A DNA stretch of 64,000 nucleotides from Epiperipatus broadwayi (GCA_028023455.1 JAQFVV010006506.1:994501-1058500), one strand, 5' to 3'. Counted from the first letter of the stretch, positions 46,262 through 58,463 are shown. Notes: generated by a model from the letters alone, not told the origin. Numbers and translations: made by a program.

Positions 46262-49200
46262 ATATATATATATATATATATATTCTAACCTACCCCCACA
46301 CATCCCCACCCCAAAATATATTGTTTATTACGAATATTACGGGTTCTAGCTCAGTTAACAAATAAATAAATGAAATATTCAGCATTAATTAAAATGATTA
46401 CTAGCTCTAATTTTAAAATATAAATACGGTTCAATTTTAAAATGAATTAACAAATATTTACTATTTTCATGAGATATGGAGTGACAATACGGGGAACGAG
46501 ATAGACTACATTGAGACATTATCCACACGATACTACCTCAATGGCATAAGAACACTATCCCCTCTTTTTTTTACTATACCAAATAACTAACTCTTAGTAT
46601 TCTTAGGACTTTCTGAGCTCTATTCACTACAATTAAAATAACAATTATATCTCAATCTTCTTTATAACAAAAATCTAGCTCAATTAAATAAAATAAAATA
46701 AAATCTCAGGTTCAGAAATTGTATTCTAACTAATTTAAAACTACGGTAGTAAAATATGAAAAGGGAATTTTATGTCATAATCTACTACACAGCAACTAAT
46801 AATAATAAAATAATAATAACAATAATAATATAATATAATCTTATTTCTTCCTAAATAAAATAAATAAATATGTACGTGGTAGTATTTTTAATAATCTGAC
46901 AACAGAATACGTGTGGCAACATTAGCATATAATTTAATGTAATATTGTGGCAATCGATTTATGACCAATAAATAATATAAAATTATGATCTTTTAATTTT
47001 AACATACCAATAAATTCTCAAAATTAATATAACACATTTATGTTTACCTTTTGTGCAAAATCTATATGTATGTTTCAATTATAAATGTATCGTGATTTCA
47101 TGCATCTATGTGGAGAAATAACAACGCGGACACAAAACTTTAAAACAAATTTAAAACAAAGTTTATTAACAACATAAATAAATTAACAATATTTTTACAC
47201 TATATACATTGGATATCCCTTACTTTCATATCTCAACTTAGTTTATTAGTTTATAAAATGAAATCAAAATATTATTTATTTTCCTAGTTAAATCTTATCT
47301 TTTAAACACTTAAGAAAATTACAGTATTATTACTTGATTTATTATTATGGTTAGCTTGTTACAACATGCATTTCTTATATGATTATCACTAACACTTTGC
47401 ATCCCTAATATTATTAAAATTATATTTTTTTACAAAATTTATATTCGTAGTAAAATTCTACAAAATAACAAATTTTAGTTTTATATTGGTTGTATGGAAT
47501 CTTACAAAGTCAAAACATTGTTCTACATTCGGTATTAGGTTTTTTATTGTTCATTATCTGATGTTTATTAATCCTAATATTCTCATTCAAGCCTTACTTC
47601 GGATGATATAATTATAACTATTAATATACCATGCACAAGTATATGTTTTCTACACATTATTGAACTATTTCTTAATAAATATGCAATACTTATTTTCTAA
47701 AATATTAAAAAAAAATTCATTCAAATTTTATTATCACTTTTAAAATACTTAGTTTAGATTTCTTTTCAAAATCTTATATTCATTTCTGAATTAGTTTTAC
47801 AATGTATTATATGATTCTTTCTCTCTTTATGATATTTTGGACTTTCAATTTTAAAGTTACACAATTCTATACATTCCAGCAAATAAACTATTCTTACACA
47901 AACGATAACATATCTTCAGTTCTATTTTATTCCTTATTTCTTTGAAAATATCTTTCTGACCGATGCAGATTCACAAAATAAGGATAGCAAAGATAGATGC
48001 ATAGGATCACAATACAACTAGAATATTACTTGTCATATATCTTGACAATCATGGCACAGTGAATTAAAAAACACTAAAGAGGAGTGACCTTTACCTGTCT
48101 ACCAACCTCTATTATAGGAACGATGCTAAAGCTATTTCTTCAGCTTTATTATAACATCAAAAGTTTAAAAATATGCAAAAACACTGTCCAAACTATATGT
48201 GTTCAGTCATAGGGCTTAGTTAACTATACTGAAATCACACAAAACTAAATATGATCCAAATCCTTTATTTTTCCTATTTCTTAAAAAAAAACATCATCTT
48301 GGTTTCCTCTCCACTAGTACTTCCAAGTCACTATCCGATCTTATTTCTCAAGATTTTTCTATACTGTACATCAACAAATACATATCTGCATTTCTAACAA
48401 TAATAAAATTCATTTATTTTAAAACTATTCCACTGATCTATAAGAAAATCTTTTTACTACTTTCCTCCGTATATTTAGTCATATACAAACTATTTAATAT
48501 CTGAATACTTTATCACATGAAAGTTCAAAAGAATCACACAATTGTTCTGTTAAATTATATTATTAATATACTTTAAATAAATTATTGCATGCATATTCTG
48601 AATTACTCCTATCTCATCATATGTTAAAATGTTGTATAAAATGTGTACATATAATTTAAACTTTCACACTTCATTCTTAATCAATAGATGATCTAAAAAA
48701 AATACATTATGCATTATAAATAAATATCAATATTACCAAATGATCTTTATCTTCTCGATCGCATTCCGTAGGCTTCACCATCCATTTGATTCTTGTAGAT
48801 ATAAGACTCACATACATACACTTTATTTTTAAACAATATTTCTATGATTTTATCAAGCTATTATATTTAAATCTCAATATTACTAAATTTATGTTTATAT
48901 GTTTTCCCTAATCTCACATAACATTTATATTTTAAAATAACTTAGTAAAAAATATTTAAACTATATTTACTGTACTTCTTCATCAAACTTTCTTGAAAAC
49001 CGTTCATATTAAAGCTAAAAAAAAAATGTTTATTATTTCTTCTTCAGTCACTTCTTGTTCAATTTTAAGGCAAAACAATTATTGTTCTGTTTAATAAATA
49101 TTCATAGATGACAATCCTTGGTTTTTCATCATATTTAATACAATTATTAATTATGATATTAGTTAATCCCGTAAAGAAAACGTCTACATATTCTCTTTTA

Positions 49201-50841
49201 ATATTTTCTGCTAAGATTTTCCCACGCAACTTTTATGATGCATCTTCTAGGTACTTTTATTTAAATATTTAGTAAATTTTTTTTGTCTCCATGGATCCAT
49301 TTTATTAAGTATATTAGATTTATATTTTCCAATTTCTTTTAGAGAAAGTTTTTCTGTTCTTTTTTTTTCATAAAAAAAAAATAATGACTCTTTCATATTA
49401 TTATTCGGTAAATTTTCCTTTCTTTTAAAGTTCTGGTAACTCTATACTTTGTAATGTTTTCTTTAAAAAGGACAAACATTTTTTTCTCATTATAACTTTT
49501 ACATAATTCTTTATAATATACAGCATCTTAATTTTTTTTTTCATAGAGAAGAATAAAAAAAAACTTTAGAGTAGCCTTATAAATTTGTGCGTCATAATTT
49601 TTTCCTGACGGCAAATAACTTCTCTTTTAAGTTTTCATATAGCGTCCAAATTATATTCCTCTGAGTTACAATAATAAGTTTCTGGTTGAGCATAAATAAA
49701 GTTGTATCGAGGCACTTTACAAATATTTTTCCTTTAGCAATATTTTTAGGTATTTTTTCCTTTAGTACTTCCATTTTTACTGTAAGGTTTTGGCTAAACT
49801 TGAATAAAATCACTGGCAAGAAAACTTTTAAAAATTAGCCCTTCATGTAAAGGCAGTCAAAATATTATATGTAAAAAAAAACTTTTAAAATAAATACAAA
49901 ATTTTAAAATTATATCACTTTTCTAGCTTACGGTCTTATCCAGCTAAAAAAAAATGTTACTTCCTCCTTCACTTACACATTACTTTCTTCCGCTTCGTCT
50001 AATTCTTATATTTTGTCTGCGAAATTACCTCCGTTGATTGGTTAATGACTTTTTTTTTAGCGCGAACAAATTTACACATTTTTTAGTTTTATAACAGACT
50101 AGATTTTTCAAATAAGACATTTATGACGTAATGATTTAAAATATTACTTAGAATAGTATTTTTAAACTCAATTATAGTTTAGTCAAAATCATTTAAATTT
50201 TAAAACAATTATTAAAATAATATTTAATATTTCAACTTTTACTTTAAGGATCGATAGCAATTATATTTAGTTTTATAATTCACAAACTTTATTATTATTC
50301 TAACAAGCGTGTGTGTGAAGGTATATAATATACAGTCACATGATTACTAACTTTATCAGATGATTTTTTAATTTACGTCTTGGTCTAAATTATCAAAACT
50401 GATATATTTTATAAAAAATTTGGAAAATAATTTAAAAATGTAGAACTAAATATAATTCTCACCATCATAAAGTTTATTTTAAAATATACTCTTTTAATTT
50501 TGACTATTAAATTTAATTATAACACTACATATAGCATTTATTTAATTTATTAGTTTTAAAATATCATACTCGAATTATTAATATATTTTTAACTATTTAT
50601 AGCTGTGTTATTTTATATGGCCAGCTTTTACAACCATAAGCAAGGATATAATTAATCTTTATTTAACTGTTTTCTTTTAAAATAATCCATTACACTTTAT
50701 ATACCAGGTATTTTCAGCTTTAAATTGTACTATAAAATCTAATTATCCTACTATTATTTATATATCATACAAACATATCTTAAAATTTAAATTTTTTTAG
50801 TAATTGACTATTCTACCTTATTATGACCTATAGATAAGGGC

Positions 50842-50843
<2 letters not shown>
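46262..50843. other. AT-rich non-coding DNA between two TA microsatellites
   Basis: No supportable ORF or gene. A short TA run starts the block (46262-46282). The segment near 47140-47190 (ACAAAGTTTATTAACAAC) resembles the position-specific text of the LTRs in this window, so part of the block may be an old solo LTR, but its ends were not found. Confidence 0.4.

Positions 50844-50913
<70 letters not shown>
50844..50913. repeat. TA microsatellite
   Basis: Alternating TA for about 70 bases with one TTTAT interruption near 50876. Confidence 0.9.
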
Positions 50914-50915
<2 letters not shown>

Positions 50916-51870
50916 GAGCTTTGTTTCAGTGCTTTTAAAATATTTGATTCTTAAATTTTATAGTGTGTTTGCATTTGCCATAGATTTAATTGTATGGTAT
51001 ATTATGATTATGGGCTATTTTAGTTTGTTATTTTTCTTCTCATAATCAAGACTATTTTTATTTTTGAAAACAGCATTAGCTTCCCTTGTTATTTCTCAGA
51101 TGTATTTTATATCATTATTTATTTTGTTCTTGATATCTGATTTAGTGAAAGGCATGTTATGTTTTTGTTGATAGTGTTTACAATATTGATAAAATTCTAG
51201 TGTAAATTTATTATATTTCGGATTAGAATTGTCTTTTGTTGACTGTTTTTCTTATTAGTGGTATTAAATTCACCTCTAGTATTTCATCAGATCACTTTAT
51301 GATTAATTTATTAAGTCTATTATTATTTTGAAATAAATATTTTATTAAAAAGAAAATCAGTCTGCTATTTGGATACTTCCATATATCCATTTTCTTTCTG
51401 AACTTTTTCGATTTTCCTTCCCAATTCCATTAATAAGGATATGATTTAATTTCTTCAAACACATTTTTTATCAAACAAAAAAAAACTTGATCCTATTGAG
51501 AATTTGTTAGAGATTTAAACCTGAATTCTTCTGCAAATGGTGATTAACTATTATGCAACAATGGATCAACTATCGTTTTTTACTGGTAGTTTTATTTATA
51601 GAGATCTACTACACTTGCATTTTTCAATCTTGGTTGAGACTCCCATTTAGTGTTGGAGATTTCTTCCAATACTTACATATAATTTTTTTCTTGCTTCCAA
51701 AGCTTTTCTCATGTAAATGTTAAATGAGCATAGATAGCTTAAGATTTGTTCATCTAATTTTAGCATTATAATAATCCTTTACATGCTTTCAGATATTGTG
51801 TTATATGAGTATATAATTTTGATATGATAATTAACTTGGTTATTTTTACTTCACTTATGGTTCATAATCT
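50914..51870. other. AT-rich non-coding DNA
   Basis: Nothing supportable on either strand. Confidence 0.5.
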
Positions 51871-52017
51871 ATATATTGCGCTCTAAATGCCCATACGTGA
51901 AGCTATATTCAACACTTTATAATTGCTTAGCGCTTTAACATGAATTTTCCGAAAGCACTAAGCAATTATAAAGTGTTGAATATAGCTTCACATATGTGCG
52001 TTTAGAGCGTAATATAT
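51871..52017. repeat. 147-base near-perfect hairpin
   Basis: ATATATTGCGCTCTAAATGC at the left pairs with GCGTTTAGAGCGTAATATAT at the right. Pairing continues through GTGAAGCTATATTCAACACT and TTATAATTGCTTAG to a loop of about 15 bases (AACATGAATTTTCCG). It could be a small MITE or give a pre-miRNA-like transcript. The inner word GCTTAGCGCTTT resembles part of the hairpin at 18367-18573, hinting at a common family. Confidence 0.75.
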
Positions 52018-52040
52018 AAATTTTGATGTGACAAAATTGA

Positions 52041-52150
52041 CTTTTTTTTTTCATATGTCATAGCATCAGCTGGGACGCGAATCCACACCTGTCTGCCACC
52101 AACTACTTGCTTGCAAGGCGGATGCAATGACCTTTTGGCTAACAACACTT
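52041..52150 (-). repeat. tRNA-derived SINE, copy 1
   Basis: On the minus strand a tRNA-like body (TTAGCCAAAAGGTCATTGCA, then CGCCTTGCAAGC with anticodon-loop-like CTTGCAA, then the B-box GGATTCGCGTCCC) ends GATGCTATGAC and an A-rich tail. Flanking GACAAAATTGA (52030-52040) and GACATAAAATTG (52151-52162) look like a target duplication with an indel. The tail GATGC(T)NTGAC...TGAAAAAAAAA is shared with the copy at 58602-58698. Confidence 0.65.
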
Positions 52151-52568
52151 GACATAAAATTGCCTTTTTTTCTTAAAATATTGGAAGGTCGGAAGACTAT
52201 TGGACAGTGGAAGCTCATTTATTTTGAAAGTATGGTGTAAAAAAGCATTTGAATTGCATAATATGCATAAAAAAACGTTATTGTTCATTCACAAGAAAAA
52301 CTTGATATATATATATAATATTAATGTATATTCACGCATGAAAAAAAAGAGTTGCCATTTTGAACCAAAATATTGTATAAAGTTTACAAAAAAAACAGAT
52401 TCTCCATAATTAATAAACTTCCATTCATCAAACTGTAGAATTATTTTTATAGGTAGATTTTGCCCCCCTTTCGTATTTATGAATCTGAATTATATTTTTT
52501 TCTATTTTATTAGAATAAAATGGATCTGATTTCGCTTTTGTCATTTTTTTGTAGTATTTCTCAGATGT

Positions 52569-52734
52569 TAATAAAACAGGCAAAACTCTCCATACAGTAG
52601 TGCCACCCTGTGCCAAACAGAGTAATCAATGGATGCCAGCCTTCTTTGGCTTGCACTGAATTGCACTACTGTATGGGGAGTTTTGCCTGTTTTAATAACA
52701 GTTATGAGCAAGCATAAGAAATGGTCATCATGTG
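52569..52734. mobile_element. Hairpin element family H (copy b, internally deleted)
   Basis: TTAAAACAGGC-type ends: TAATAAAACAGGCAAAACTC at left and GAGTTTTGCCTGTTTTAATA toward the right, with the family words CATACAGTAGTGCCACCCTG and GCACTACTGTATGGGGAG. It is flanked by the exact 13-bp repeat ATTTCTCAGATGT (52556-52568 and 52735-52747). Confidence 0.8.
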
Positions 52735-53020
52735 ATTTCTCAGATGTATTTTTTAAAATGATGTATATATATATATATATATATTCATATTCTTATAACT
52801 ATATCTAGAACTCAAATGCAATCAGTTAATAGTTTAATCTAGCCATGCATCCAATTATTGGTTGGTAAATGGGGATTAACAATTTTGTTGACAAACCATT
52901 ACTGTCTAGTTAGTATTAATGACTTCTCTAGTATTTCTCTTTGTGAATATTGTTGTAGAGGCCTTTACTCTGTAATAAATTGCTTCATTTTTAAATCTAT
53001 ACATACATATTTTTTTTCAG

Positions 53021-53076
53021 CTTCTTATTCTGATAAAAAGGGAGATGTTGGTTTGGGTGGAGCCACTATGGAATTC
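53021..53076 (+). CDS. RPS10: Ribosomal protein S10, penultimate coding exon
   Basis: The acceptor is a pyrimidine run ending TTTTTTTCAG at 53020 and the donor is GTAAGT at 53077. After two bases that complete a codon, the 18 codons read SYSDKKGDVGLGGATMEF. This aligns with the C-terminal tail of animal RPS10 (human ...GADKKAEAGAGSATEFQF..., from my knowledge of the family). RPS10 is a component of the 40S subunit near the mRNA entry. The phase (two bases, then phase 0 at the end) joins exactly with the next exon at 57521. Upstream exons coding the winged-helix core were not recognised in the window, so they lie further upstream or escaped my reading. Confidence 0.85.
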
Positions 53077-53416
53077 GTAAGTATTGTTGTTTGACTAATT
53101 ATAATCCATCAAAGAATTTGCATATATGTTTTGATTTTTATATCTTTGTAAAATCTTTATGGTATTGCAATAATTAGTTAAAATTTATTTGAATTTATAT
53201 GCATCTAAATATGATTTCATTGCAAATTTTATCACATTACATTAAAAAAAAACTTCCCATAATTTGTTGTCTGTCCTAGAGCAAATTTCTTCAAATTAAC
53301 AAAACTCAGATGCTTTATGTAAATTATCTCATTACCTGCTACAATTAAAAGCAAAAAAAAAAATATGTATGACCTTAGCTCAACTGAATTTTACTATCTT
53401 CAGTGAATTAAATTAT

Positions 53417-54659
53417 TGTAAACAAAGGCAAAACTCTATACAGTAGTGCCACCCTCTGCTAACCAGAGTAATTAATAGTATGCCAGAAGGCTTGTGCATA
53501 AAATCCCTATCTAGTGCCTACTCATCCAATAACCCCAGACTAGTTTCTGGCTTGTGGCCATCATCAGTGAGAAGCCTTAGATCTGAGAGCACTGCACATA
53601 GATCTTAGGATCTAATGCAACCCTCCAGCAGCCACCTTTTATCTCTACTACAAAACTATGAGAATGAAATTGAAAACACAAAAATATTTTCAATCTAAAC
53701 TCAATAGCTTATATAGTCATATGGGTCTGAACTCAATTCAGCACCCATAAATTTTGGTGTCTTTGGCTCTTAAACAACCATAGCCACCACTATCCTATTA
53801 GGCAGGATTGGTGTTAAACCACTAAACATCACATGATTACCATCTCATACTAGCACATGACTAAGCATCACATGATTATCATCTCATACTAGCACATAAT
53901 TGTTGTAAACAAAGGCCAAACTCCCTGTACAGTAGTGCCACCCTGTGCTAACCAGAGTAATCAATAGATGCTAGAAGGCTTGTGCTTAAAATCCCTATCT
54001 AGTGCCTACTCATCCAATATCTCCAGACTAGTTTCTGGCTTGTGGCCATCATCAGTGAGGAGCCTTGAATCTGAGAGCATTGCACCTAGATCTTAGGATC
54101 TAATGCAACCCTCCACTACTCTACTTTACTACAAAACTATGAGAATGAAATTGAAAATACAAAAAAAATTTCAATCTAAGCTCAATAGCTTATATAGTCA
54201 TATGGGTCTGAACTCAATTTAGCACCAATACATTTTGGTGTCTTTGGCTCTTAAGCAACCATAGCCACCACTATCCTATTAGGCAGGATTGGTGTTACAC
54301 CACTAAACATCACATGATCACCATCTCATACTAGCACATAATTGTTGTAAACAAAGGCAAAACTCTCCATATGGTAGTGCCACCCTGTGCTAACCAGAGT
54401 AATCAATGGAGGGTTGCATTAGATCCTAAGATCTAGGTGCAGTGCTCTCAGATCCAAGGCTCCACTGATGATGGCCACAAGCCAGAAAATAGTCTGGGAA
54501 TATTGGATGAGTAGGCACTAGATAGGGATTTTATGCACAAGCCTTCTGGCATCTATTGATTACTCTGGTTAGCAGAGGGTGGCACTACTGTATGGATAGT
54601 TTTGCCTTTGTTTACAACAATTATGCACTAAAATATGAGATGGTGATCATGTGATGTTT
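53417..54659. mobile_element. Composite hairpin element, family H (three units)
   Basis: Two direct units start TGTAAACAAAGGC at 53417 and 53903. A third unit (54346-54659) is itself palindromic, ending GTTTACAACAATTATG... and CATGTGATGTTT. Shared words are AGTAGTGCCACCCT, CTAACCAGAGTAAT, CCTATCTAGTGCCTACTCAT, TTTCTGGCTTGTGGCCATCA and CACTAAACATCACATGAT. The whole is flanked by an exact 15-bp duplication AGTGAATTAAATTAT (53402-53416 and 54660-54674), so it moved as one unit into the RPS10 intron. Confidence 0.85.
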
Positions 54660-55241
54660 AGTGAATTAAATTATGTAAGGAACTTCAATTAATATGATTA
54701 TATTGAGAGAATAACAATGGTTATCCTTTTCATAAAAGCTTATGTATGAGATGAGGCTTAAAATGGTTTTAATTTTATATATATTGTACCAATATTGAAA
54801 TTGGCACATATTAGTTTATTTAAAAAATTATTAAAATAAGTTATAAAAAACCTAAAAAGTTTCTTTAAGTAAACAAAATCAGTTTGCTGTTGAAAGTAAA
54901 ATTAAAAGCTTAGAAGTTTTATTGTAGTTTGTTTCGAAAACAGTAAAAGTTAAGAGTGTGAAATAAAAGTTAAAATTAATTAATTAAAAGAGGGGAGGGG
55001 AATCGTAGTTAGAAAAGTTAAACTAAAGGTTTTATAAAAAAAAAAAAAGAAATAGCCTTTTTATTATTGGTTGAAATATAATTTAAAGTTAAAAAAAATA
55101 CAAATCTCTTTTCATTCAAATTAAAGAAAAGGTAATCTAAAACTAGTTATAAATGTGCGTATATATGTGCAATTGTAAATATAAAAAATGTATCTGTATT
55201 AAATATTATAAATAAATGAAGATTATATTTGGAAAACACAG

Positions 55242-56310
55242 CAATGGCTATTAATTAAAATATAAAACAATATGTTTTTTTGCATGGCTATTACTAATTA
55301 AACAATCTTCCAAAACACGTTTATCAAAGGATTATCACTGGAATTCGACAACAGATTATTGCCGGGAGATATTACAATGACACCCTTTTTTGATCGGACA
55401 GGAGTCCAGTTCAGATATAGATTGAGTTCAGTTCACAAATCAATTGAATCAGTTGAGTTAATTATATCCAGAAACAAAATGCAGTGCTGAGCAATTTTGG
55501 GAAATACACGCCTCTCTACCCTGAAGTCCGATGAAAAACAGCCAAGATCTGCCCATGAAATAATGTCAGCATAACAATTTAGAAATCTCTGTCGATATCT
55601 AATTGTCTCCAATAATAATAATCGTGAACAATAATGAAAATCATCAAGGAAATGTCCCAGCCGGCTGGAAACATTCATAATGAAAATATTCTCACCGAAA
55701 GCAGCCACCAAAGAGAACAAAATTCTACATCTACATTCAAAAGTCTAGGTAAAGCATTTGCTTATTTCGTTTATACTGTAATAGCCATTGCATTGCATTA
55801 ATTCGTGTGAATCCTCCAAGAGTCTAATTATATGAACTCTATATCATACATAAAATGAACTATTGATATGTGTGTTTAAGTTGCAAATGCTGCTAATGCT
55901 TTATTATTATATTTGTGAATGTTATATGAGTTAATATGTGCATGATCATTTATAAATAGCCAGTGGTCTATTATTAAAATCTACAAGAATATTTAAACTA
56001 GTTTAGAAATGTTAATTTAAAAATATGCGTGTGTTTATTAGAATTATAAAATGTTTAAATTTAGTAAATAAATGTTAGTTAATAAATTGTCTTTAAAATT
56101 AAACTTTATTGTCGGTCAATTCTTTTTATCAATCTCTTTTTTATAAATTCCTTTTACAACTCTTTTATCAATTCTTAACCACTAATTATGTGTAATCTGT
56201 TAGTGATTACAAATAGCTGAGCTAGTCGTGGATATTTAGGCATTGAGTTAGTGGCCATTGTCCAAAGTGCATTGTTTATTCTTTTCAGTATAAACAGCTG
56301 GCGCCCGTGT
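55242..56310. other. Possible decayed LTR-like or MITE segment with primer-site-like motif
   Basis: GCAATGGCTATTA at about 55242 and TAATAGCCATTGC at about 55782 are 13-base inverted repeats. Further right, TGGCGCCCG at 56299-56307, just after TAAACAGC, looks like the start of a tRNA-Lys-type primer binding site. No gag or pol follows. These are separate hints, not a defined element. Confidence 0.25.
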
Positions 56311-57520
56311 CTACACGAAACAAAAAGGTACTTTGAACTTGGTGTTGAACTCAACAGTCGAGAAGAAATTATGTCCTGGAAATGTAATGCTAGTTATATA
56401 TTTTTATAGCTATCGTTTGGGCATACATACTTTCCGAATATGTTCTTCTCTGCCTAAGAGGCTGGTGTTTCAAGTCCACGTAATAACCCGGTACAATATA
56501 TAGCCTTCACTTTGAATTTAGTTTGTATGAAATTTAATTATTTTCTATAATAGTTAATATTTATAAATTAGTAAATGTGTTTTTTTAAAAAAAAGAATTA
56601 AACATTTATGGCATCTTTTATATTGAGAAAGAACATCAAAGTCTTCTATATAATTGAAAAATTATAATTTGAAACTGCAAGTAAATATAAATAATTTATA
56701 TGCACACACATGGATTCATATATATGGGGAATTACAAGCATAAATTAATTTTCTTTTTTAAGATAATGAAATTAAATCTTATTAAACAAAAAATATTATT
56801 TATTTTAAACTTGCAGTAAAAAAATGACAAAAGAAAATTCCCTGGGGGTGGGGGTGATAAAAATTACATTGCTTGGATCTTCAGAAAAATTTTAAAATGT
56901 CATATTATGCACATGCTTAATACAAAATGAAAAATATTTTAATTTAAAATGAGCAATTTTATCTTCAGATCTCAAAATATACTTATATAATTCTACTTTC
57001 AAATGACTGGTTTGATTGGTTAAGCTTGAGTCTTTAAAATGTTTCTGTAATATAATTCTTTAAGTTTTTATAATATTCCCATCTACGGTATGTAGATTCA
57101 AACTTCCTTTGTTAACATCATCCATCTATCTATAGCTAACACTGAAAATACACATTGCTTTTTTTTTATGTGCATTGTGGGTTTATTTTGTGAAGCAGAT
57201 ACATTTTTTTTAAATCACATAAATGTAACTTCCCTTTACATAAAAATATGGTTTTAAAAACAAAAAAAAAAAAACTTCAAATACATCATGCCAAGTCATT
57301 TCCCTCCTAATACTCAGAGAATATTGAATAAATGTGATAAAATTATTAATGTTATAAAATATATTTATATGAAGTAGAATTAACATTTAGTTGCATGTTT
57401 TCAAAGAAAAATTGCTTTATGTCTGATAGACTAACTTGCTTTTCAGTATTAAATGCAGTTATTTTTGAAATGGATTTTATTGTTGAATATTAATTATTCT
57501 CTTTCTTTTTTTTTTTCTAG

Positions 57521-57550
57521 CGTGGTGGAAGAGGTCGTGGTGCTTCTTAA
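57521..57550 (+). CDS. RPS10: Ribosomal protein S10, terminal exon
   Basis: Begins after TTTTTTTTTTCTAG and reads RGGRGRGAS then TAA at 57548-57550. Together with the exon at 53021 it forms ...TMEF|RGGRGRGAS, matching the RGG-rich C-terminus of animal RPS10 (human ...QFRGGFGRGRGQPPQ). RGG arginines in this tail are methylated in vertebrates; the same is likely here. A poly(A) signal lies 11 bases beyond the stop, so the 3' untranslated region is short, as usual for ribosomal protein genes. Confidence 0.85.
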   Translation, partial: RGGRGRGAS

Positions 57551-57560
57551 GTGTATGTTG

Positions 57561-57566
57561 AATAAA
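57561..57566 (+). terminator. RPS10: RPS10 poly(A) signal AATAAA
   Basis: Canonical AATAAA 11 bases after the RPS10 stop codon, followed by an A-rich and then a T-rich stretch. Confidence 0.75.
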
Positions 57567-57596
57567 TTTAAAAAAATCTAAAACATTGTTTTATAT

Positions 57597-57602
57597 TTAT
57601 TG
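57597..57602 (-). terminator. Candidate poly(A) signal of the convergent gene
   Basis: AATAAA on the minus strand (plus TTTATT), about 310 bases beyond the stop of the minus-strand exon and only 36 bases from the RPS10 signal. The two 3' ends would meet or overlap. Confidence 0.4.
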
Positions 57603-57908
57603 TTATTTATAACATACATAACCATAAAAATTTTTGGTCCCTGCAATACATATTACTTAGTAAAGAATAAACATCCATAAAAATATATTAAAATTTGTGA
57701 CAGATTTTAATAAAATAGAAAATCTTATTTACACATTATATAATTATAGATCTTATATTTTGAAACATTTTTTATAATGAAGCTTAAATTATACTAGTGT
57801 TATTAAGGGTTAGTTTGAAAAGAAATTCCCATGTCAAGACAAAGTCAGTGTGTGTGCTTATTGGAACATTTTTCTTATTTATATACAAATTGTAAGATCT
57901 CTTTAAGT

Positions 57909-58017
57909 TCAACAATGGAGGTTGTTGCTTTGATTTTCTTTAAAATCTTGTTTCTTGTGTTTTTGGGCTATTTCAGCTACAACTCCTTTGATAGCTTGAT
58001 GGAGTAGCTTCAGATTT
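57909..58017 (-). CDS. Last coding exon of an unidentified gene convergent with RPS10
   Basis: On the minus strand a strong acceptor (T18 run, TTAAC branch-like sequence, TTTGTTAG) precedes one base and 35 codons, then TGA at 57909-57911. The peptide starts NLKLLHQAIKGVVAEIAQKH, is helical and amphipathic in its first half, and ends in a polar tail (KENQSNNLHC). I do not recognise the family. The splice site, open frame and nearby minus-strand AATAAA support a real gene whose other exons lie at higher coordinates. No donor was found that links it to the ORF at 60697-60908. Confidence 0.5.
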
Positions 58018-58462
58018 CTAACAAATAAATTAATGTTAAAAGTTTTTAAAAAAAAAAAAAAAAAAAGAGTGTTAGCGTGATGAAAAGACTAAAGTTCTTG
58101 TAAAAGTTGTGCGATTATATATATATAACACTTATAGAAATATATAAATATAGGTTTTAGAATTGGCTAAGTTTGGATATCCTCTTTACAGATGTATGTG
58201 ATAATAAAATTGAAACCAATGTTGGTTTGAATTTTTTTTGAAGAGTAATGTAATAATAATTATTCTTTATTCTCCATTATCTTTCCCTTATACAGGGCCT
58301 AGTTGTAATATTTTAACAAATAATTGTTTTACAGTATTGTGTCATAACAATATCTAGTGAAAAGAGAATAATATTAGAGTTGAAGCAATAATTTTGAAAA
58401 AATTCTTATTATAAATTGAATTATTGATTAGGCCATGAAAATGCAATATAACATAGAAGCTT

Positions 58463-58463
<1 letters not shown>
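58018..58463. other. Non-coding, probably intron of the minus-strand gene
   Basis: Contains the T-rich acceptor tract of the exon to the left and no other feature. Confidence 0.45.

Larger units (their letters stand above)
53077..57520 (+). other. RPS10: RPS10 last intron (4444 bp)
   Basis: GT...AG intron (GTAAGT at the donor; TTTTTTTTTTCTAG at the acceptor). Besides the hairpin cluster at 53417-54659 and a possible LTR relic at 55242-56310, it is AT-rich and unstructured. The 95-codon minus-strand ORF at 55433-55720 has no domain I recognise. Confidence 0.75.

Noticed and set aside
46262-50843. A further giant LTR occupying the whole block
   Set aside because: Flanking TA runs are suggestive, but no TG...CA termini and no second copy in the window could be demonstrated.
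55433-55720. 95-codon minus-strand ORF inside the RPS10 intron
   Set aside because: No domain recognised and no flanking splice sites; left as possible repeat debris.
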